Origin: Colletes latitarsis
Taxonomy: Eukaryota > Arthropoda > Insecta > Hymenoptera > Colletidae
NCBI RefSeq assembly: GCF_051014445.1
Contig: NC_135143.1
Coordinates: forward strand, 9,362,001-9,426,000
Reading direction: 5' to 3'
DNA length: 64,000 bases
The translations under genes and the position numbers were made by a program. Shown piece by piece: positions 1-13,100 of the stretch (position 1 is the stretch's first letter; each line of letters begins with the position of its first letter). Under the pieces are notes generated by a model. That model did not search any database. It was given only the letters and a program-made list of their open reading frames with translations, and was not told the DNA's origin.

Positions 1-880
1 AAAGGAAATTTTTGAAAATGCAACTGAATATGACTCGATTAATGTGTTGGTTCATTACTCGTAGTACAATTCATTGTAAACAGATTATAATTTACCATCA
101 TGACTGTTTACACGAAAACAAGTAGAAATAACTAGTATTGGTCGGACATAAGCACGCGTACCGGACGAAAAAACTTATTATACATTTTCGATTTATCGTT
201 GTATAAGATGTCCTCTTATCGGCGAATCCATTGATAGGGTTGAAACGAAACCATTCGTTTTCGCATTATTAACCCTAACATTTTCACGCTTCGAGTACAA
301 CGCCAAACTTTGGCGGTGTTTGCGAGGAGTACTTCGAGCGCAAGGGGTTAATTTTCAGCCCCACGGATCCACTAAAGCAAATAAAAAGAAAAAAAAGGAA
401 CAGAAATAAAAGATAGAAGATGGGAAGGAAACGAAGGGGATAAAGGGAAAGAGAATAGGGTAAGTTGGTGGATGCCACAACTCGCTCGCTCCATTAACTC
501 GTTCATAGGCGATCTAACGTCGTGGCGTTGTCTCACACCCTATAAGCCGGCAGTAAATCAGTTCTAGTATCCGCCTTACCACCTTCCACCCTCGCGCTTT
601 GCCGTTCGGGCTTCTCTAGGTTGGAAACGGTGGCGGCGAACCCGAAACTCAAGCCAAACGTACGGAACCAACATCGAGCCTGGCGTAGGGTGGTGCTAGG
701 GACGCCGACAGTGGTGGTGTAAGATCGCTCGCGAACCCGTAATCACCGTAAACCCAAGGACTTAAACGGTTAGGATCGCGGTTCCTTTATCGCGCGGCGG
801 CGCGTGCTCGCGCGCACACAGCAATCTGTATTAGATTTCTCGCGTAGTCGGGTGAGAACGTACGAGAGGGGAATCGGTGG
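1..880. other. Unannotated: AT-rich then CpG-rich
   Basis: The first 300 bp are AT-rich without clear features. From 480 the sequence becomes CpG-rich, with CGCGCGGCGGCGCG near 795. The open frame 284-478 (-) is a hydrophobic low-complexity shadow. Confidence 0.5.
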
Positions 881-3800
881 TCGCCTCTAGCCTAAATCTA
901 TATTTCTACCTCCTATAACCCGTATCTGTTCATCTGCTACCACCGACTGAACCGGCGGTGGAAGCATTTCGCGTAACCTTCCCACTTGTAACGCAGCCAC
1001 CCCTTTCCCTCCCTTGATCCCGTTCGTTTTCTCTCCTCCTCTTTCGTTTCCCTTCACAACTCCTGCTCTACGTACTCTCGTATCTTGCCTCCCGCGTCTC
1101 GCATCTCGCATCTAGCTCGCGCCCTCGACCTCCGACGCTTCGAACTCACCTCCGCCGACGACAAATCCTCGACGCGGCGCTCCTACGGACCAGCGCAGCA
1201 CGACGGCGCGAGCACATTTTCCTGAAATACGACGTCCCCGGGAGCATAAACGCCGTTACTATTCCCACAAGTTGTAACTGGTGTTAATTATTGACTCGAT
1301 ACGCGTGCGTGTGTACGCGTACAGAAGCGCGTGTCGCCGAGTGTTGGTGGGCGAACGCGTACACAAGTGGAACAAGGGGAGGCGCAGAAAACACAGACCT
1401 GGGATAACCGAAGATGATTCCGTGCGTGTACGGTACGCGAACTTGAATGGAGAGGGAAGACCGCGTGCGCGGGGGTGTCAGCACAGAGAGAAGAGGAGGG
1501 TCGTCGGGTGGGCGACGAACCAGGGCAGCCGAAGTCGCGCGGGTGGTGTTATTCGCGCGATGCTGCCTGCCGATATCTGATTATCGTTTGTCTTTGCCTC
1601 GATAACGCAAATAATTAAACGTTGTCCTCGTTATTTTGTTCATTGTTCCGAGGACGATTCAACGAGATCAGACTATACCTAACGTGGGCGTTCGAGAGTC
1701 TTTTGATCGCGAGTAATACCAGAATCTCGTTCAGTGCTAAATATAGACGACAAACGATAGGTCGAACGTAACAGTATTAGAAAATAAACGGTGTGTGTTT
1801 GAGTGTATTATAAGTAGAAAGGAAAAAAAGTATGATATGATTGATTTGGATATCGAAGTATAGAATTCCTGTAAAGCTCAATGAGACAATTTTGCGGGAT
1901 TTAAAAGAGAATATAATATTTTTACAGTAAAGATAGAGAACAGTGTTTATAGATAAGCAATATATAGTACATAATATAAACAGAATTGATATTGAGAATT
2001 ATAACTTACAAACTGTAAACCTGATTGTTCAGTTTGAGTATTAATTAATTCATGGACGTATGAACATCAAGCGACTAACTTCTCTTTATAATTTTTTAAA
2101 AATCAAATAAGATTGATATGGAACAAGAAATAGAACGTGGAAAGTGGAAAGTAATTTTGAATGATTTGATGGAAGATCAACAGATTGAATCATTAAATTG
2201 TTCGATATATTTGTTTTGGTCGTAATTTGCGAAAACCAAGGATTGTACGGCGGAAAGGTTATCGAACTTTTGAATTTAACACCGATGGGCCGGTTCGGAA
2301 AGCAACGCGTAGACCCTGCGAAACAGCGAATAGATTTGCCCTCTGAGAATCCGCAAAAGCCGATTTCATTGGACCGATCATTGAAAGCATCTCGTCCGTC
2401 GTTTCGATTTGTTTCCCGAAAGGAAAGTCCTAAGCAGACGGACCGTGTATATGGAACAGCCTCGGTTACGCGTTTCCTGCTATCGTACGAAGCATCCGAC
2501 TAAATTGAAAGTTCCGTCTGAGAGGGAAATACATTTGTAAATGAAACAGTCATGAACGTATGCCCCGGTAGCCTGCGGCTATTCAATCTAACCGGGGTAC
2601 AAAGCTAATAGAAATTCTACGTCTCTCGCATAAAGGAAACCGTGAAATAAAATCGAATGTGAATCCTCTTGCACGGATTACCAATAAGTTGTACGTCCGA
2701 TGGTTGGACGTTTACCGAACACCGTGTCGGCATCCGTGAAATCAACTTCCGATTCTCGGCCTTACTCGCCCCGACTGACCTCTACACGCCTCGCCTCGAT
2801 GCAGCATCTTTTTCCGTATTCCATGTTCGCTATTGTTTTCATAAAACTGCCAAAATGATCGAATTTATACCTATTCCGCGAAAACGTGCGAGAACTCTTC
2901 GTGGAATTCTGCGAGTCTTCCGCATCCGAACAAACGAAACTTTTTCATCGGATATAGATACCGAAAGGCTCCAGAAAATATTGCATATTTAAAACCCGCA
3001 GTTTATAAAGCGATAACCAGTACAAAGTATAATTTCAACGCTGTGTCGCTTCTGACGCTCACGTTTTATTTTATTTTATACCTTCGGTAGCTTTTGCAGC
3101 AGGAAAACTTTGGTTCTTTCATAACATATTCCTAACAATTAACGAAAGGTAAAATGAAAACTCAAACGATAATGCATTAATGCATATATGTATCTTATTT
3201 CAATAAACTGTTTGAGCGTAACGAATATTGAAGGGAGAAAAATGTGCAACATTTTGTAGAAGCCGCTAATGCAATCAATTACTTTATGATCAAGGTGAAC
3301 GCAGGAAATGAAAAAGATTACGTTGTCGGGGGTTGAATTGTTCAGTTAATATCTATTGATGAGATTGGAAAATATGGGTGGAATCATCCGGTGAGCGTAA
3401 GAAGGTGATTCAAGGGAGACAACAATCTGTAAGGTGTAACAGGGCCAGGATAATAATGCGATGCTCGCTCTGAGGATAGTGGCGTGGAATTAAGATTCCG
3501 TGGAGGAAGCTCTCGAGAATCCTCGTGGTAGACTAACACGAGCTTAAGTCCTCAAGATAATTTACCGTTCAAACGTTAACCGGGAGCCAGTTCGGTTCGC
3601 CAATCCGGAGTGTTTCTAGAAGGATTCGGAGGATGGGTTGCGAGAGGTAGGGTATAGGAGCATACAAAAGGAACGAGAGACAGAGAAAGGAGGGAGAGAG
3701 AACTGGAGCAGACGAAAGACGGTGAGTCTAGGCTGGAGAAACGAGGGATGGGAGACGAAAAGAGCGAGGAGAGTAACGTTTTCCTGGCCGTGACACTGCG

Positions 3801-4909
3801 ACGACGACGCTTGGTTCTCGACCTTTTTACCCTCGCTGCCGGTGACATATTTCTTGATTTTCAGAACAATGCGACCATAAAGCAACGAAAGCGTGTTAAA
3901 GTGCGTGGCAAGCAAAGTATATTTACCTGGTGTGCCGTAAATAGCGGGGACGCGGAGAGCAATCAGGTCATTCGAAATGCGTGTCGCGTCCGAGCAGATT
4001 TCAGGCACGCCGCGCAGGGTCTCTCGAGTTTGACTCGAGTCGAACCGAGAAGCATCGCGAAACCTCACCGGCATTGTGAGAACCAGGAATTCGTGGCGTT
4101 CGTGGCGGTCGTTCGGGGATTTGGCAAGTAGAAGGGTCCAACATTGGCTCCTGGGTCATCCAAGTATTCCTTTTGATCGCTATCCTTTTGCCACGGGGTG
4201 TATCTCACGGACTAAAACAGAGTGCAAACCTAACGATTCTATTTGCCTTTGATGAAACGGACAACTCGGAAACGTTCTTCTTAATCGTGTCTCGCCATCG
4301 AGAGCAATACGAATACTGGCACCGTTGAAATGACGGGGGATCCGGGAACAGAAAGGAGAAAAATTGGAAGGTCAGAAGATATTGGCATGGGCGAGAAAAA
4401 AAAACGGGAAAGGGGACCGACAGACATTTATCTCTGGCCAGATCGCGGTCAATTCCGCCGGTAAGAGACTTCTGTTAGCGAAGGGATGAACCACCGCGAG
4501 ATGATTATTTCGTGGCTCACTGGGATTGAATCCGCGTTGAAGAGTGCTCGACGATGCGATCGGGCCAGTCTTACGAGATCGTTTAGCTTTTTATCAGACG
4601 CAACCTTCGAACAGCGTTCCCAACATCGTTCCGATCAACGAGATTGTCATCGTTGCCGCTCAAATATTTCTCAGTACAGTTTTCGCGTTATTGTACTCGC
4701 TGTCTGTACGAAAATGATAATGAACAACGCGGCGAAAAGCACACAAGGCCGAGCGAAAGGGAAGAGAAAGCAAAGAAACTTGCAATTACAGCTGTTGAAT
4801 CGGCGAGTTAAAGCGTTGGTGTTCGCGCGAGAGTTTAATCGCAATGAGAAATCGTATTTCTGGTTGGCAGAATAAAGCAGCCTGTAAGATCGAGAGACAC
4901 GGTGCGATT
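881..4909. other. Unannotated: mixed, no gene seen
   Basis: CpG-rich to 1620, with both strands open at 1281-1580 but no recognisable product. AT-rich at 1740-2200 and 3000-3350. A possible 3' splice signal (TTGATTTTCAG) ends at 3865 without a matching donor. 3650-3780 is purine-rich. Confidence 0.4.
2563..2597. other. Nested hairpin
   Basis: CCCCGGT (2563-2569) pairs with ACCGGGG (2591-2597). Inside it TAGCC-TGC-GGCTA forms a second perfect 5-bp stem. Too short for a known ncRNA class that I can name. Confidence 0.4.
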
Positions 4910-5017
4910 CTATTTAGCGGTGCGTCGTTTGACGGGTTTTATTGGGGGTGCAACAGGTCGGGTTAGACTAGAGTGTGTTCTCTCACCACCATCATTAGTC
5001 AATGTCACCACCCGATG
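4910..5017 (-). CDS. Candidate exon or retrocopy paralogous to 33332-33767
   Basis: On the minus strand one continuous frame contains TLTNDG (bases 4992-5006), TRPVAPP (4944-4960) and then KPVKRRTAK before a TAG at 4912-4910. The blocks match the 33.5-kb copy over 15 and 17 identical bases in the same order. Where flanking codons of the blocks differ (GAT/GAC, GGT/GGC, ACC/ACG, CCA/CCT) the changes are synonymous. Here the blocks are in the same frame 31 bp apart, with no intron-like insert, so this could be a spliced copy or simply lack the repeat expansion seen at the other site. Upstream (5017-5053) is a GA and CA microsatellite, so the 5' limit is uncertain. No function is recognised. Confidence 0.33.
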   Translation of the reverse strand, partial: HRVVTLTNDGGERTHSSLTRPVAPPIKPVKRRTAK

Positions 5018-5053
5018 CTCTCTCTCTTTCACACACACACATACACGCACACA
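5017..5053. repeat. CT and CA microsatellite
   Basis: A (TC)n tract is followed by an imperfect (CA)n tract. Confidence 0.85.
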
Positions 5054-5584
5054 CCCATATATAGACTGAGTTACTCTCTCTCACTTTCTCTTATATTTCT
5101 TACGCACGGTTTTTCGTGTATCCGTACGTCCGCGTACCTGACTCGTTGACCGAGTGCCTACCATTTTCCGTATCCGTTGCGATCTGTAATAATTTACGGA
5201 TGAAATGTAACGGGGAAACGCGAACGACGAGAGGCGATTAAAGAGTCGAGCACCAAAGTGTAAGGATATAAAGGGATTCGCGGACGTTCCGGCGATAAAA
5301 AGCGCGTGCGTGTCTCGAAAGGAGATTTCGCGGTTCAAGGGAGCCTGGAAACTGGCGGAATGTCTCGTAACGCACGGATTGTTGAACTGTACAGGGAGTA
5401 TAGTTACACTCGAATACCGGTAACAAAACGGAGCCGTCGGTCTCTCCTTCGTGTCGGTTCGCGTAATCCCTGCAGGATCATCCTATTGTTGTTAGCCCGC
5501 GTGTGGATAGGGAGCTTTGTAGTTTCACGAGCAAAAGCCGTGTTGCTGCATCTTTTCCCTACCTTCTATTTCCTGTTTCTACAG

Positions 5585-5614
5585 TTCTGGCGGAGGGGCA
5601 TTCTCTCTGTCTCG
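5585..5614 (+). other. Candidate 30-nt microexon
   Basis: A strong 3' splice site (pyrimidine-rich tract 5551-5580 ending in CTACAG at 5584) is followed after exactly 30 nt by a consensus donor G|GTAAGTAT at 5615. The 30 nt are a multiple of three and contain no stop in any of the three plus-strand frames (for example FWRRGILSVS or SGGGAFSLSR). This is either a cassette microexon of a gene whose other exons I cannot identify, a 5'-UTR exon, or chance. Neighbouring exons are not visible. Confidence 0.35.
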
Positions 5615-5829
5615 GTAAGTATAAGCTCTTTCCAACAAATCCACCACCTCGTTTAGTGCCGTACCGAGGATTAGCGGGAAAGCCTTCTTCTTGCGTCGCG
5701 TAACGCGCCTGACCACGTTTACGATGTACGGGGATACGTTTCCGCGTGCGTGTAGTGAGACGCGTTTTGTTGGCCGCTCGTAATGACCCGAGTTAACGTT
5801 TACTTTCCGCGAACGGTAGAAAAACCGGT

Positions 5830-5843
5830 CGGTCCGCGGACCG
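5830..5843. other. Perfect 14-bp palindrome
   Basis: CGGTCCGCGGACCG is its own reverse complement, in a CpG-rich stretch. Confidence 0.7.
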
Positions 5844-6914
5844 GACTCGGTACTCGGTCGTTTTGTTCCCGCGACTTGGAACGAGCCGCGAATCACGGTT
5901 ACTCTTTTGTTCGCCAAAAGCCCCGCAGACTTTTCGCTCGCGACCGCGTAACGTCGACAAAATCTTTCCCCAGAAATGATTAGAACACGCAACGCGGCGA
6001 ACGTTGGAGAAATCGAGTAATCGCAACGCGTTTAACTAGTCGTGGATTGAGCCAGCTCGAGCACGGGAAGGTTGAAAGCCGCTGTCAACATCTCTCAGTG
6101 GGCAGCGTTGTCTAGTCTGTTAACCTTGTTATCAACCACCGGCCATTAGGGGTCCAAGGCGACAAAATGCCGAGCAAAGTGCCATCTTTCCCAAACAATT
6201 ACGGTCCACGTTGTCGATGCTGCCGCGCGTACCTTCCTTATCCGCTTGCTCGAATTACCGACGCGGAGAAATTAACGACTTAAATCGCGTGCGTCAGTGG
6301 ACGCTTCCTCCGAGCGGATTAAAACACGTTTAAAAGAACGCGTCGTTAAAAGCGCGAACGAACCGCGTAACGACATAATGTTTCAGTGACCGAAAGAGAG
6401 GCCGAAAGAGAAGCGAATCTGCGAGGAAAGAAGCGGCGCGTACGCGTACGCGATACGATTTTTCATCGACCGTAGAATCGTTTTTGGCGCGCGGCATCAA
6501 CGTCTCTACCTATCGGATAAAGTCGTAATCGGTAGAGGAGTGCCAAACGGGCATTGTTTCCGTATTAAAAAATTGGTAAACTGGAAGTACAAATCATCGA
6601 GGGACTACCGGTTATTTGGAAATGTTGAACCAACCAAAAGTGGTGGGAATCGACGAGTCAGCGCGAGTGAGGGTGTGGGGTGTGGTAGAGGGACAGTGGG
6701 TTGGGGGAACAGCATTTGCAGTAACAAAATGCGAAGCGCTGCACGCGTTAATTCCCGTCCATAAAAGCCATCGACAAATCAAACCTTCGACGTGATTCAC
6801 TGCCGGCATAAATACAACTAGATCAGCGTGTGTACGAGGAACGTGGTATGAGCGATGGGTCGACAGCCGTTTACCCCTGTCTCTCCTCTTTCTCCTCTTC
6901 CTCATCCTCCATCA

Positions 6915-6961
6915 TCGCCACCGCCACTGCCACTGCCACCGTCACCGCTACCGCCACCACC
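6915..6961 (+). repeat. Imperfect (GCCACC)n repeat
   Basis: Hexamer-type GCCAC(C/T) units, about eight copies; responsible for Thr/Ala- or Pro-rich open frames here. Confidence 0.8.
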
Positions 6962-7372
6962 TACCGTTCCCACCCTCCACACCCCCGCCTGCTCCGCTTC
7001 TTTTCTGTCTTTCATTCGTGTTGTCGCTGCCCCCTTTTTTGGGAGCGTGCGCCGCTATTTCCACTGCCACCCTCGAACTCCGACTACCGTGAAAATGTTA
7101 TATCTTCGTGTTTTCGTAGCGTTCTCACCGATACAAATAAAATCGAAACGTTTTGTACGCCACGCGATGTGAAGTAGCGATTTGCTGCGGAAAAGTCTGT
7201 GTCATTGGGTGATTTCGATCGTAAGTCGTTTTAAAAAAAAGAACCCCTTTAGTGTACACATAGTAATTTTAATAATTGACAAGACACGAATCAATTGCCT
7301 TTATTGAATCAAAATGAGACGGCGATAGTGAATACTTATTTCACACTTTTCTCTGTGAAGACAAGGCAAAAT

Positions 7373-7457
7373 CGAACTATGGCGACACCTCTCGGACTCG
7401 ACAGCAGAGGGCTAAACTCTCTCGCAAGTACTAGACCGACCACCTATTCCTATGCAT
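7373..7457 (+). repeat. Dispersed repeat family 1, copy a
   Basis: About 85 bp aligning to 17246-17330 in the same orientation at roughly 80% identity by eye. The best-conserved core is CTCTCTCGCAAGTACT followed by GACCGACCA. Boundaries are approximate. Confidence 0.75.
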
Positions 7458-9570
7458 TGGCCTGCTCAGAAAGAAACGTTGTTCCTTCCTCCATACAGCA
7501 AGCCTTGCCATAGAATGTATGAAGTCGAAGACACATGTCTACAAATACAATGTCCGCGTGTTCGATTTTGAGTCGTTGATTAAAAAGGCCGGTGACGACT
7601 GTGCACGGGGATAAATAAAATAATCGATGTCGCGCCAGTTTCGATCGAAACGTGCACCTATCCAACCACCTAGTGTCCGTCACCCGACACTCTGTCACCC
7701 CTTTGCTCGCAACTCGGTTTGGGCAGCCAGTGGCCCAGAATCGCGTACAGGCCACCACCGCTCCCACTCTCTCATCCGCGCTTCCAACCCACGCGAATAG
7801 TTCGGAGGTATAATATGCGGTGTTCGCGGTGATTTATAGGTGCGTGATATTTCGATACAATGGCAGCAGCGGTGGAGGCAGCGGCGTCTGTACGGAAAAG
7901 GTACGCAGAGGGTACACGGACAGCGCGGCAGGGGAGCGGTGGTGAACAGAGGGACCGCGATACACAGGGCGAAAAGGGAATATATATCGAGGGCAGGGGA
8001 GAGAGAGTAAGAGAAAAGGGGGTGGTTCCGCGAGCTGAGAAGTTAGCAATGTGTGTCGAGCCCGTGAAACGAATGTCCGCGTTTCTTGCGGCATGGACTC
8101 TATCACGATGCTCCATACACAACTCGACTGCTTCGAACCGATGTGGTGAAGCGGCTGGAGAGAGCGGGAACAGTAAAAGAGGGTGCCTGTTCACTTATCT
8201 CACGGTCCGTAAATAATAAAAATATAGACATTACGCGACCGTATATCAAACGGGCACGTTTGGTTCGCGTTTTACGTTTAAGATAAATTCACCCAGCCGC
8301 GACGTCGTCCTTTCCCGATGCTCGCCCGAAGGAACGAATTAGAAGAGAAAATTAATGGAAAAGCAGCGAGCCACGTCCGTTTCCTTTCCACGGACCGATT
8401 CCTTTACGTGCAATCGCTTTTGTCCTACCTTAAACAGGGAAACTGTGAAACGCACTCGAGATCGAGATCGCGGAGAAAATCGGGGTAGACAGGGAAGGTA
8501 TCGACGAAATCATTCGATCGGCTGTTTCGCGATTTACGGACGGGCCGGACAGATTTTACAAGCGGGCGCGCAACAGTTTAGAAAACGATAGTGGAAGAAA
8601 TGTAATTATTGGTCCATGCACGTTACAGCCGTATGGAATTGTCAGGATCGGCAAGGGGAGAAAGCCATTCGCAAGGGGGTATTCGCGATAGGGTAATACT
8701 GGATTCGGCCTGGTATTCGATTCTGAACGTACTCGGATTAACCTCTCTATCCTCTTTCTCCTCCTCGTTTACCGTCTCCCGACCGGGACTCGACTGTGTG
8801 CCGTTAAAAGACAAGACCGTCGGAACGTACACGCGGCAAAGGCATCGGCACTCCACGGCCGCTTTATAAACTATTCCTGTTGTCTTCTTGGGTATTATTC
8901 TGGGTGCTGATTTATAGATGCCATTAATTAACGGCCGCGCCTTTATTCGGACGAAAGGGATGGACCTATTGCTCACCGGTTAGACGCCAATTCAGTGCCA
9001 TTGTTCTTGCGTCGTTTGCACACGTACGTACGCACACGGACGCGATCTCGGGAGCAAAGCGTGCGAATACGACGATAATTTTTCGCCGTTGAAATAAAGT
9101 CAGGAAAAGCGCGAGCGCCGGAGAGAACGCCGGTTTGAAGAGGGTAACAGGAAGAAGAGGGAAGAATAGAGAAGTCCGAATTGGGCGTGCTCGCGAACGC
9201 CGTGAGAAATATTTTTCCACTCGCGAAACAGACTTTTCTGCCTCACCTTGTCCTCTTTTATGCACCGCCCGCCATCGGCTTTCGTCGAGTCGCGTCCTCG
9301 CGATATTCCGCCTCTTTTCCCGCTACCTCGTACTCTTCGTCTTCGCGTAGCCGATAAACCCCTCGATCAATTTCGCCGACGCATCGAGCACCGAAATATC
9401 ATTGAGTCCAAGACGGATCGAAAAAATGATCGAGGCTAGATTGTACCAACGAAACGCGAAAATGTGTTTTCCAATGAGGGCTGTTTACCAGGGAAATTTT
9501 TCACAGAACGCTCAGACTAGAATTATACTTTAGTATTTAACTATAATTTAAAATTGTTAAAAGCAATGTA
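7458..9570. other. Unannotated: no gene seen
   Basis: Non-repetitive; 7860-8050 is purine-rich and open on both strands, 8980-9350 is CpG-rich. Nothing recognised. Confidence 0.4.
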
Positions 9571-9690
9571 TAAAAAAATTAATTCTCAAAATTGGAAAAG
9601 AAAATAAATCTAGACGGGACTCTTGAACTTTAACAAGGCTGTAAAACTAAGCTCCATGACGAATTCTGGACAGTTTCCAATTGCCTAGAA
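9571..9690 (+). repeat. Dispersed repeat family 2, copy a
   Basis: AT-rich copy with CTCTTGAACTTTAACAAGGC, GCTGTAAAA and TTTCCAATTGCCTA blocks in the same order as 14951-15073. Class unknown. Confidence 0.7.
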
Positions 9691-10024
9691 TTTATATCGA
9701 AATTAGGATTTTGCTTTCGTTCCGATTACACCATCCCTCGCACCTGCATAGTCGAAAACCTTTCGTTATAAATGCTTTTTGTGTTTGCTCGACAAACACC
9801 TCTCCCAGCACCCCTCCTGTTTATTCTTTCTCTTTCTGGTCAGCTTCGAAGGTAATAAAACGCGCGCGAAAACTGCGAAGCAACGCAGTTAGGTACGTTT
9901 CCGACGATATCGCGTAATGTCTCGCTACTCGTCGATCATTTTTCTGTCAACGATATGCGAGCCCACGTATCGGACGATATAATGATAGCTCACTGAAATT
10001 TTCTGCGCGCATTATTCGAGACGT

Positions 10025-10114
10025 AACACGTGTTCGTTGTAGCGCGTAATTTGTCCGGATCGGTGGTTGACAGATGACAGGTCTGACGCGGGTCAGCACG
10101 TGACATCTGTCAAC
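10025..10114. promoter_or_regulatory. E-box and TGACAG motif cluster with 11-bp inverted repeat
   Basis: A palindromic AACACGTGTT (10025-10034) is followed by GTTGACAGATG (10066-10076) and its exact inverse CATCTGTCAAC (10104-10114). Between them are a further TGACAG, a CTGAC/GTCAG pair and CACGTG. TGACAG is the known core for TALE homeodomain proteins (Homothorax/TGIF class), and CAGATG, CATCTG and CACGTG are bHLH E-boxes. The functional assignment is inference from motifs; the arrangement could also be a transcribed hairpin. Confidence 0.35.
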
Positions 10115-13100
10115 TGTGAATGTTTCGAGCGGTGACGAGCGCCCCGCTCTGAACGCAGACTGACGTTGTTATCGAGTCGACACTGCCGGACGACGTAATG
10201 AGCTAGGACGCGCGCACCTGCACGCGGCCGCGTGTCACTGAGGGGAGGAACAGAGAAAGAGAGAACGAAAGGAGGAAAATATTACTCGGCGAATACGATT
10301 CGAAATTTAGCGCGAGATCGACCAAGATTTACGACAACGCGAACGATCCTGGTGTCCAGATGCGACGAGCGTCCACGCCGCGCAAGTCTGTCGCGAGTCG
10401 GTTTTGGCGGATGCTCGATTTCTTTGGAAACAACGCGGGGGAGGGAAATCAGTAGCCGAGTTTACGTCGATTAAGAAACGATACTTGGATACGACACCGA
10501 CGGAATCTCGTAGAACCGTACGCTGGACATTGTGAACGCGTCAGAGTCAGAGTACCGAACCGTGAATAAAGAAAGGTGGAAGGAGAGACGGAGAAGAGTA
10601 AACGGGCCGGGAGGGGAGGGGGAAAGAACGAGAGACTCATTATTTGTCACGGTAAGCGGCCTTTCTCGCAGTATTATTTCCCGCAAAGTGTTATTAACTG
10701 CTCTCATATTTCGCCTTTTTCTACCGCTCGCTTGTTTTTCTTTTTTCCCTTTCGTTCTGTCGCTGCTCCCTTTTTGTTTTTAATCGTTAATAGCGCCGTT
10801 CATTTCGGCGCTTAACCGCGGTTGTCACGCGTAGTTATTTAGCTGAAACGTCAGTGGTAGGAACGTTACGTATTTCAACGGAAACGAAAGGCGGAGGGTG
10901 CGCGATAGAGATAAAACGCAGGTTTGTCCGTGAATCGATATTCTAAAATAATCCTTTAATTAGCACCCTGGTTTTCAACCACGACACAAAGAACGTTGAT
11001 AAATTTCGAACGGTCGACATTTGTGAAACATTTTACCCAAAGCCATGCATTTTTTACTTCTTTTCAATCTCCTACTGTTTTAACTTCCAAGCGATATCGT
11101 TTCTTAAATGTTGTTTATCACTCTTTACTGGCTACAAGGGGGATCGTTTTAAGAATCATTACTGGAGTCGCTCGAGACACTCTGTATCGCAAGTCCTCTA
11201 TCGAAGTCAGCTCGTACACGTTGATTACATCGACAAAGTAGCATGATCGGAAACCTTGGGAGGGGTCGAATATTTTCTGGGAAAATGAATTGTAATCACT
11301 GAACAAAGAAAGTTGCAGGGATTCGTATTGCTCGTGGTACAGGATGGAAAGTTCTTTTTAAGGATTTACACGGGGCACGAAGAAGAAACAGACGAGAACA
11401 AAGATGTAGGTGTAGAGGTGGAAAGGTTCGCGAAGGGTTGGACGAAGGAGGGTGAGGGAGAGAGACGAGCCGAGGAAGGGATAGGTTGGTAAGCTGATAA
11501 AGCGGAAAGAGAGGTGGTTTCTGGCTACGGATAGTCGCAAATCACTTTAACTGCGCGCAGAACAGTTCGGAGCCGCTAATGGCGTCAAGTGTCTTGGATA
11601 CCGCGGCTTCGGCTTTAGCTTCCACTTCGGGTTTAGGCTGACGGTCTGCCATGCGAGGGGCAACCGAAATACACCCGAAAGTATTCTTCCCGGAAAGAAA
11701 CGTCGAAAACATCACGCAATGCGTTTACAATCGCTGATTTAAAAGGACAAAAGTCGAATTTCACCCGTTGCTGATTGCTTCAACTTTGTATACGTGAAAC
11801 GAACAATTTTGCTTTTGTTTAAAGGCGTAACGATGCGGCTGATGTAAAATCAGTTGTAATAAACCTGGTAGATTCATCGGAGTCTTAACGTGCTGTTTAC
11901 GAGATCTTTTGGGCGTACGACTCGGTTACCAGAAACTAGCCGTTAACGCTATCGGAAAGGTGCCTAATCTTCCGCAACGCACCGCAGTTTATATCCATGA
12001 TTGCGACCATGAATCTAAGACGACAGCGTTGTTGGTAACCTTCGTCGGCGTACTCACCGCTAGCAGCGGCGTTACCACGATATTACCAGCGTTACTGGTA
12101 CCAGCTACTGTCACGAATGCCGCCATCGTAGCCATCCTTGCCATCCTTACCGCATCGCCCAGCATCGTCGCCAGCGTCCTCGTTCCTCCTCTCGCTCCGT
12201 CTGTAGTCGGAACTGAGGGGCGAGAAGGACAGCGAGGCCGTAATGAATGTTTGTACAACGGCCATTAGCGCTCCGCTTGGAGTAGTACATTCAGCCGGGT
12301 CTCGCAAAACCATTCCACGCATATGGGATCCACCTTCCAACGAGTACGCTCGTTTCCTGGAACGGGGAAAAGAGAGGCGTGCACTCGTCGTCTGTTCGGA
12401 CGCTCGCGTTTCTTATCGTGCGCGCGAATTCGAGGGAAAATGTTACGCGCCGTTGGATAATTTTAAGTTTGAGCGAGGTGCGAGTCACGGCTGCGCGGGT
12501 TTTTCTAAATAAATGTTAAATAATTGCGCGCCGATTGCTTCCTTGCGTATCAAAACTGACGCTCCGATCGACTAATATTCGACAACCGAGGAGACCATTT
12601 TGTAGAAGTATCATAGTGTCCCGCTATAGTAGAAAAATGTGCAGAAGCTTCGTCATGTTGGAACCAAAGATGTTCTTATTAGGAGAGGAATGTCTTTAAT
12701 AAGAAGTTGAAATATGTATATCCTGAACGGTAACTTAGTAAACAAAGTTATATGTACCTGCGATATACCTTGGAGTAAGAAATCTCTTTTACGCTATACC
12801 ATGCCGCTCGCTGATAGAGCAGAGAAATTGTATGAATATATCAGTCTCAAATTAATCTCAAGTCAATCTCTTTTAAATCGTCTTTATTAGATGCGCCTAG
12901 AGTTAATCGTTAAATTTAATTTTCTTTTTACATCACTCTCATCTTATATTTTATATAAAATTCTGTATTTATCTGATATAACAGGACTCTATCCGTTAAA
13001 TAAACGAACGTTAAACATTAAAAATGGACTAGTTGCTTTATTACCTAGAATGTCAGACTATTAGGTATCAGGTAAGATTATTATTTATATTGCAGGGAGG

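Larger units (their letters stand above)
5054..7260. other. Unannotated apart from the microexon and palindrome
   Basis: CpG-rich, with CGCG-containing motifs throughout 5250-6500. Overlapping open frames on both strands are composition-driven. 6840-7080 is pyrimidine-rich on the plus strand. Confidence 0.4.

Noticed and set aside
5017..5053. CA/CT tract as possible CRISPR or regulatory array
   Set aside because: Ordinary microsatellite; no spaced direct repeats.
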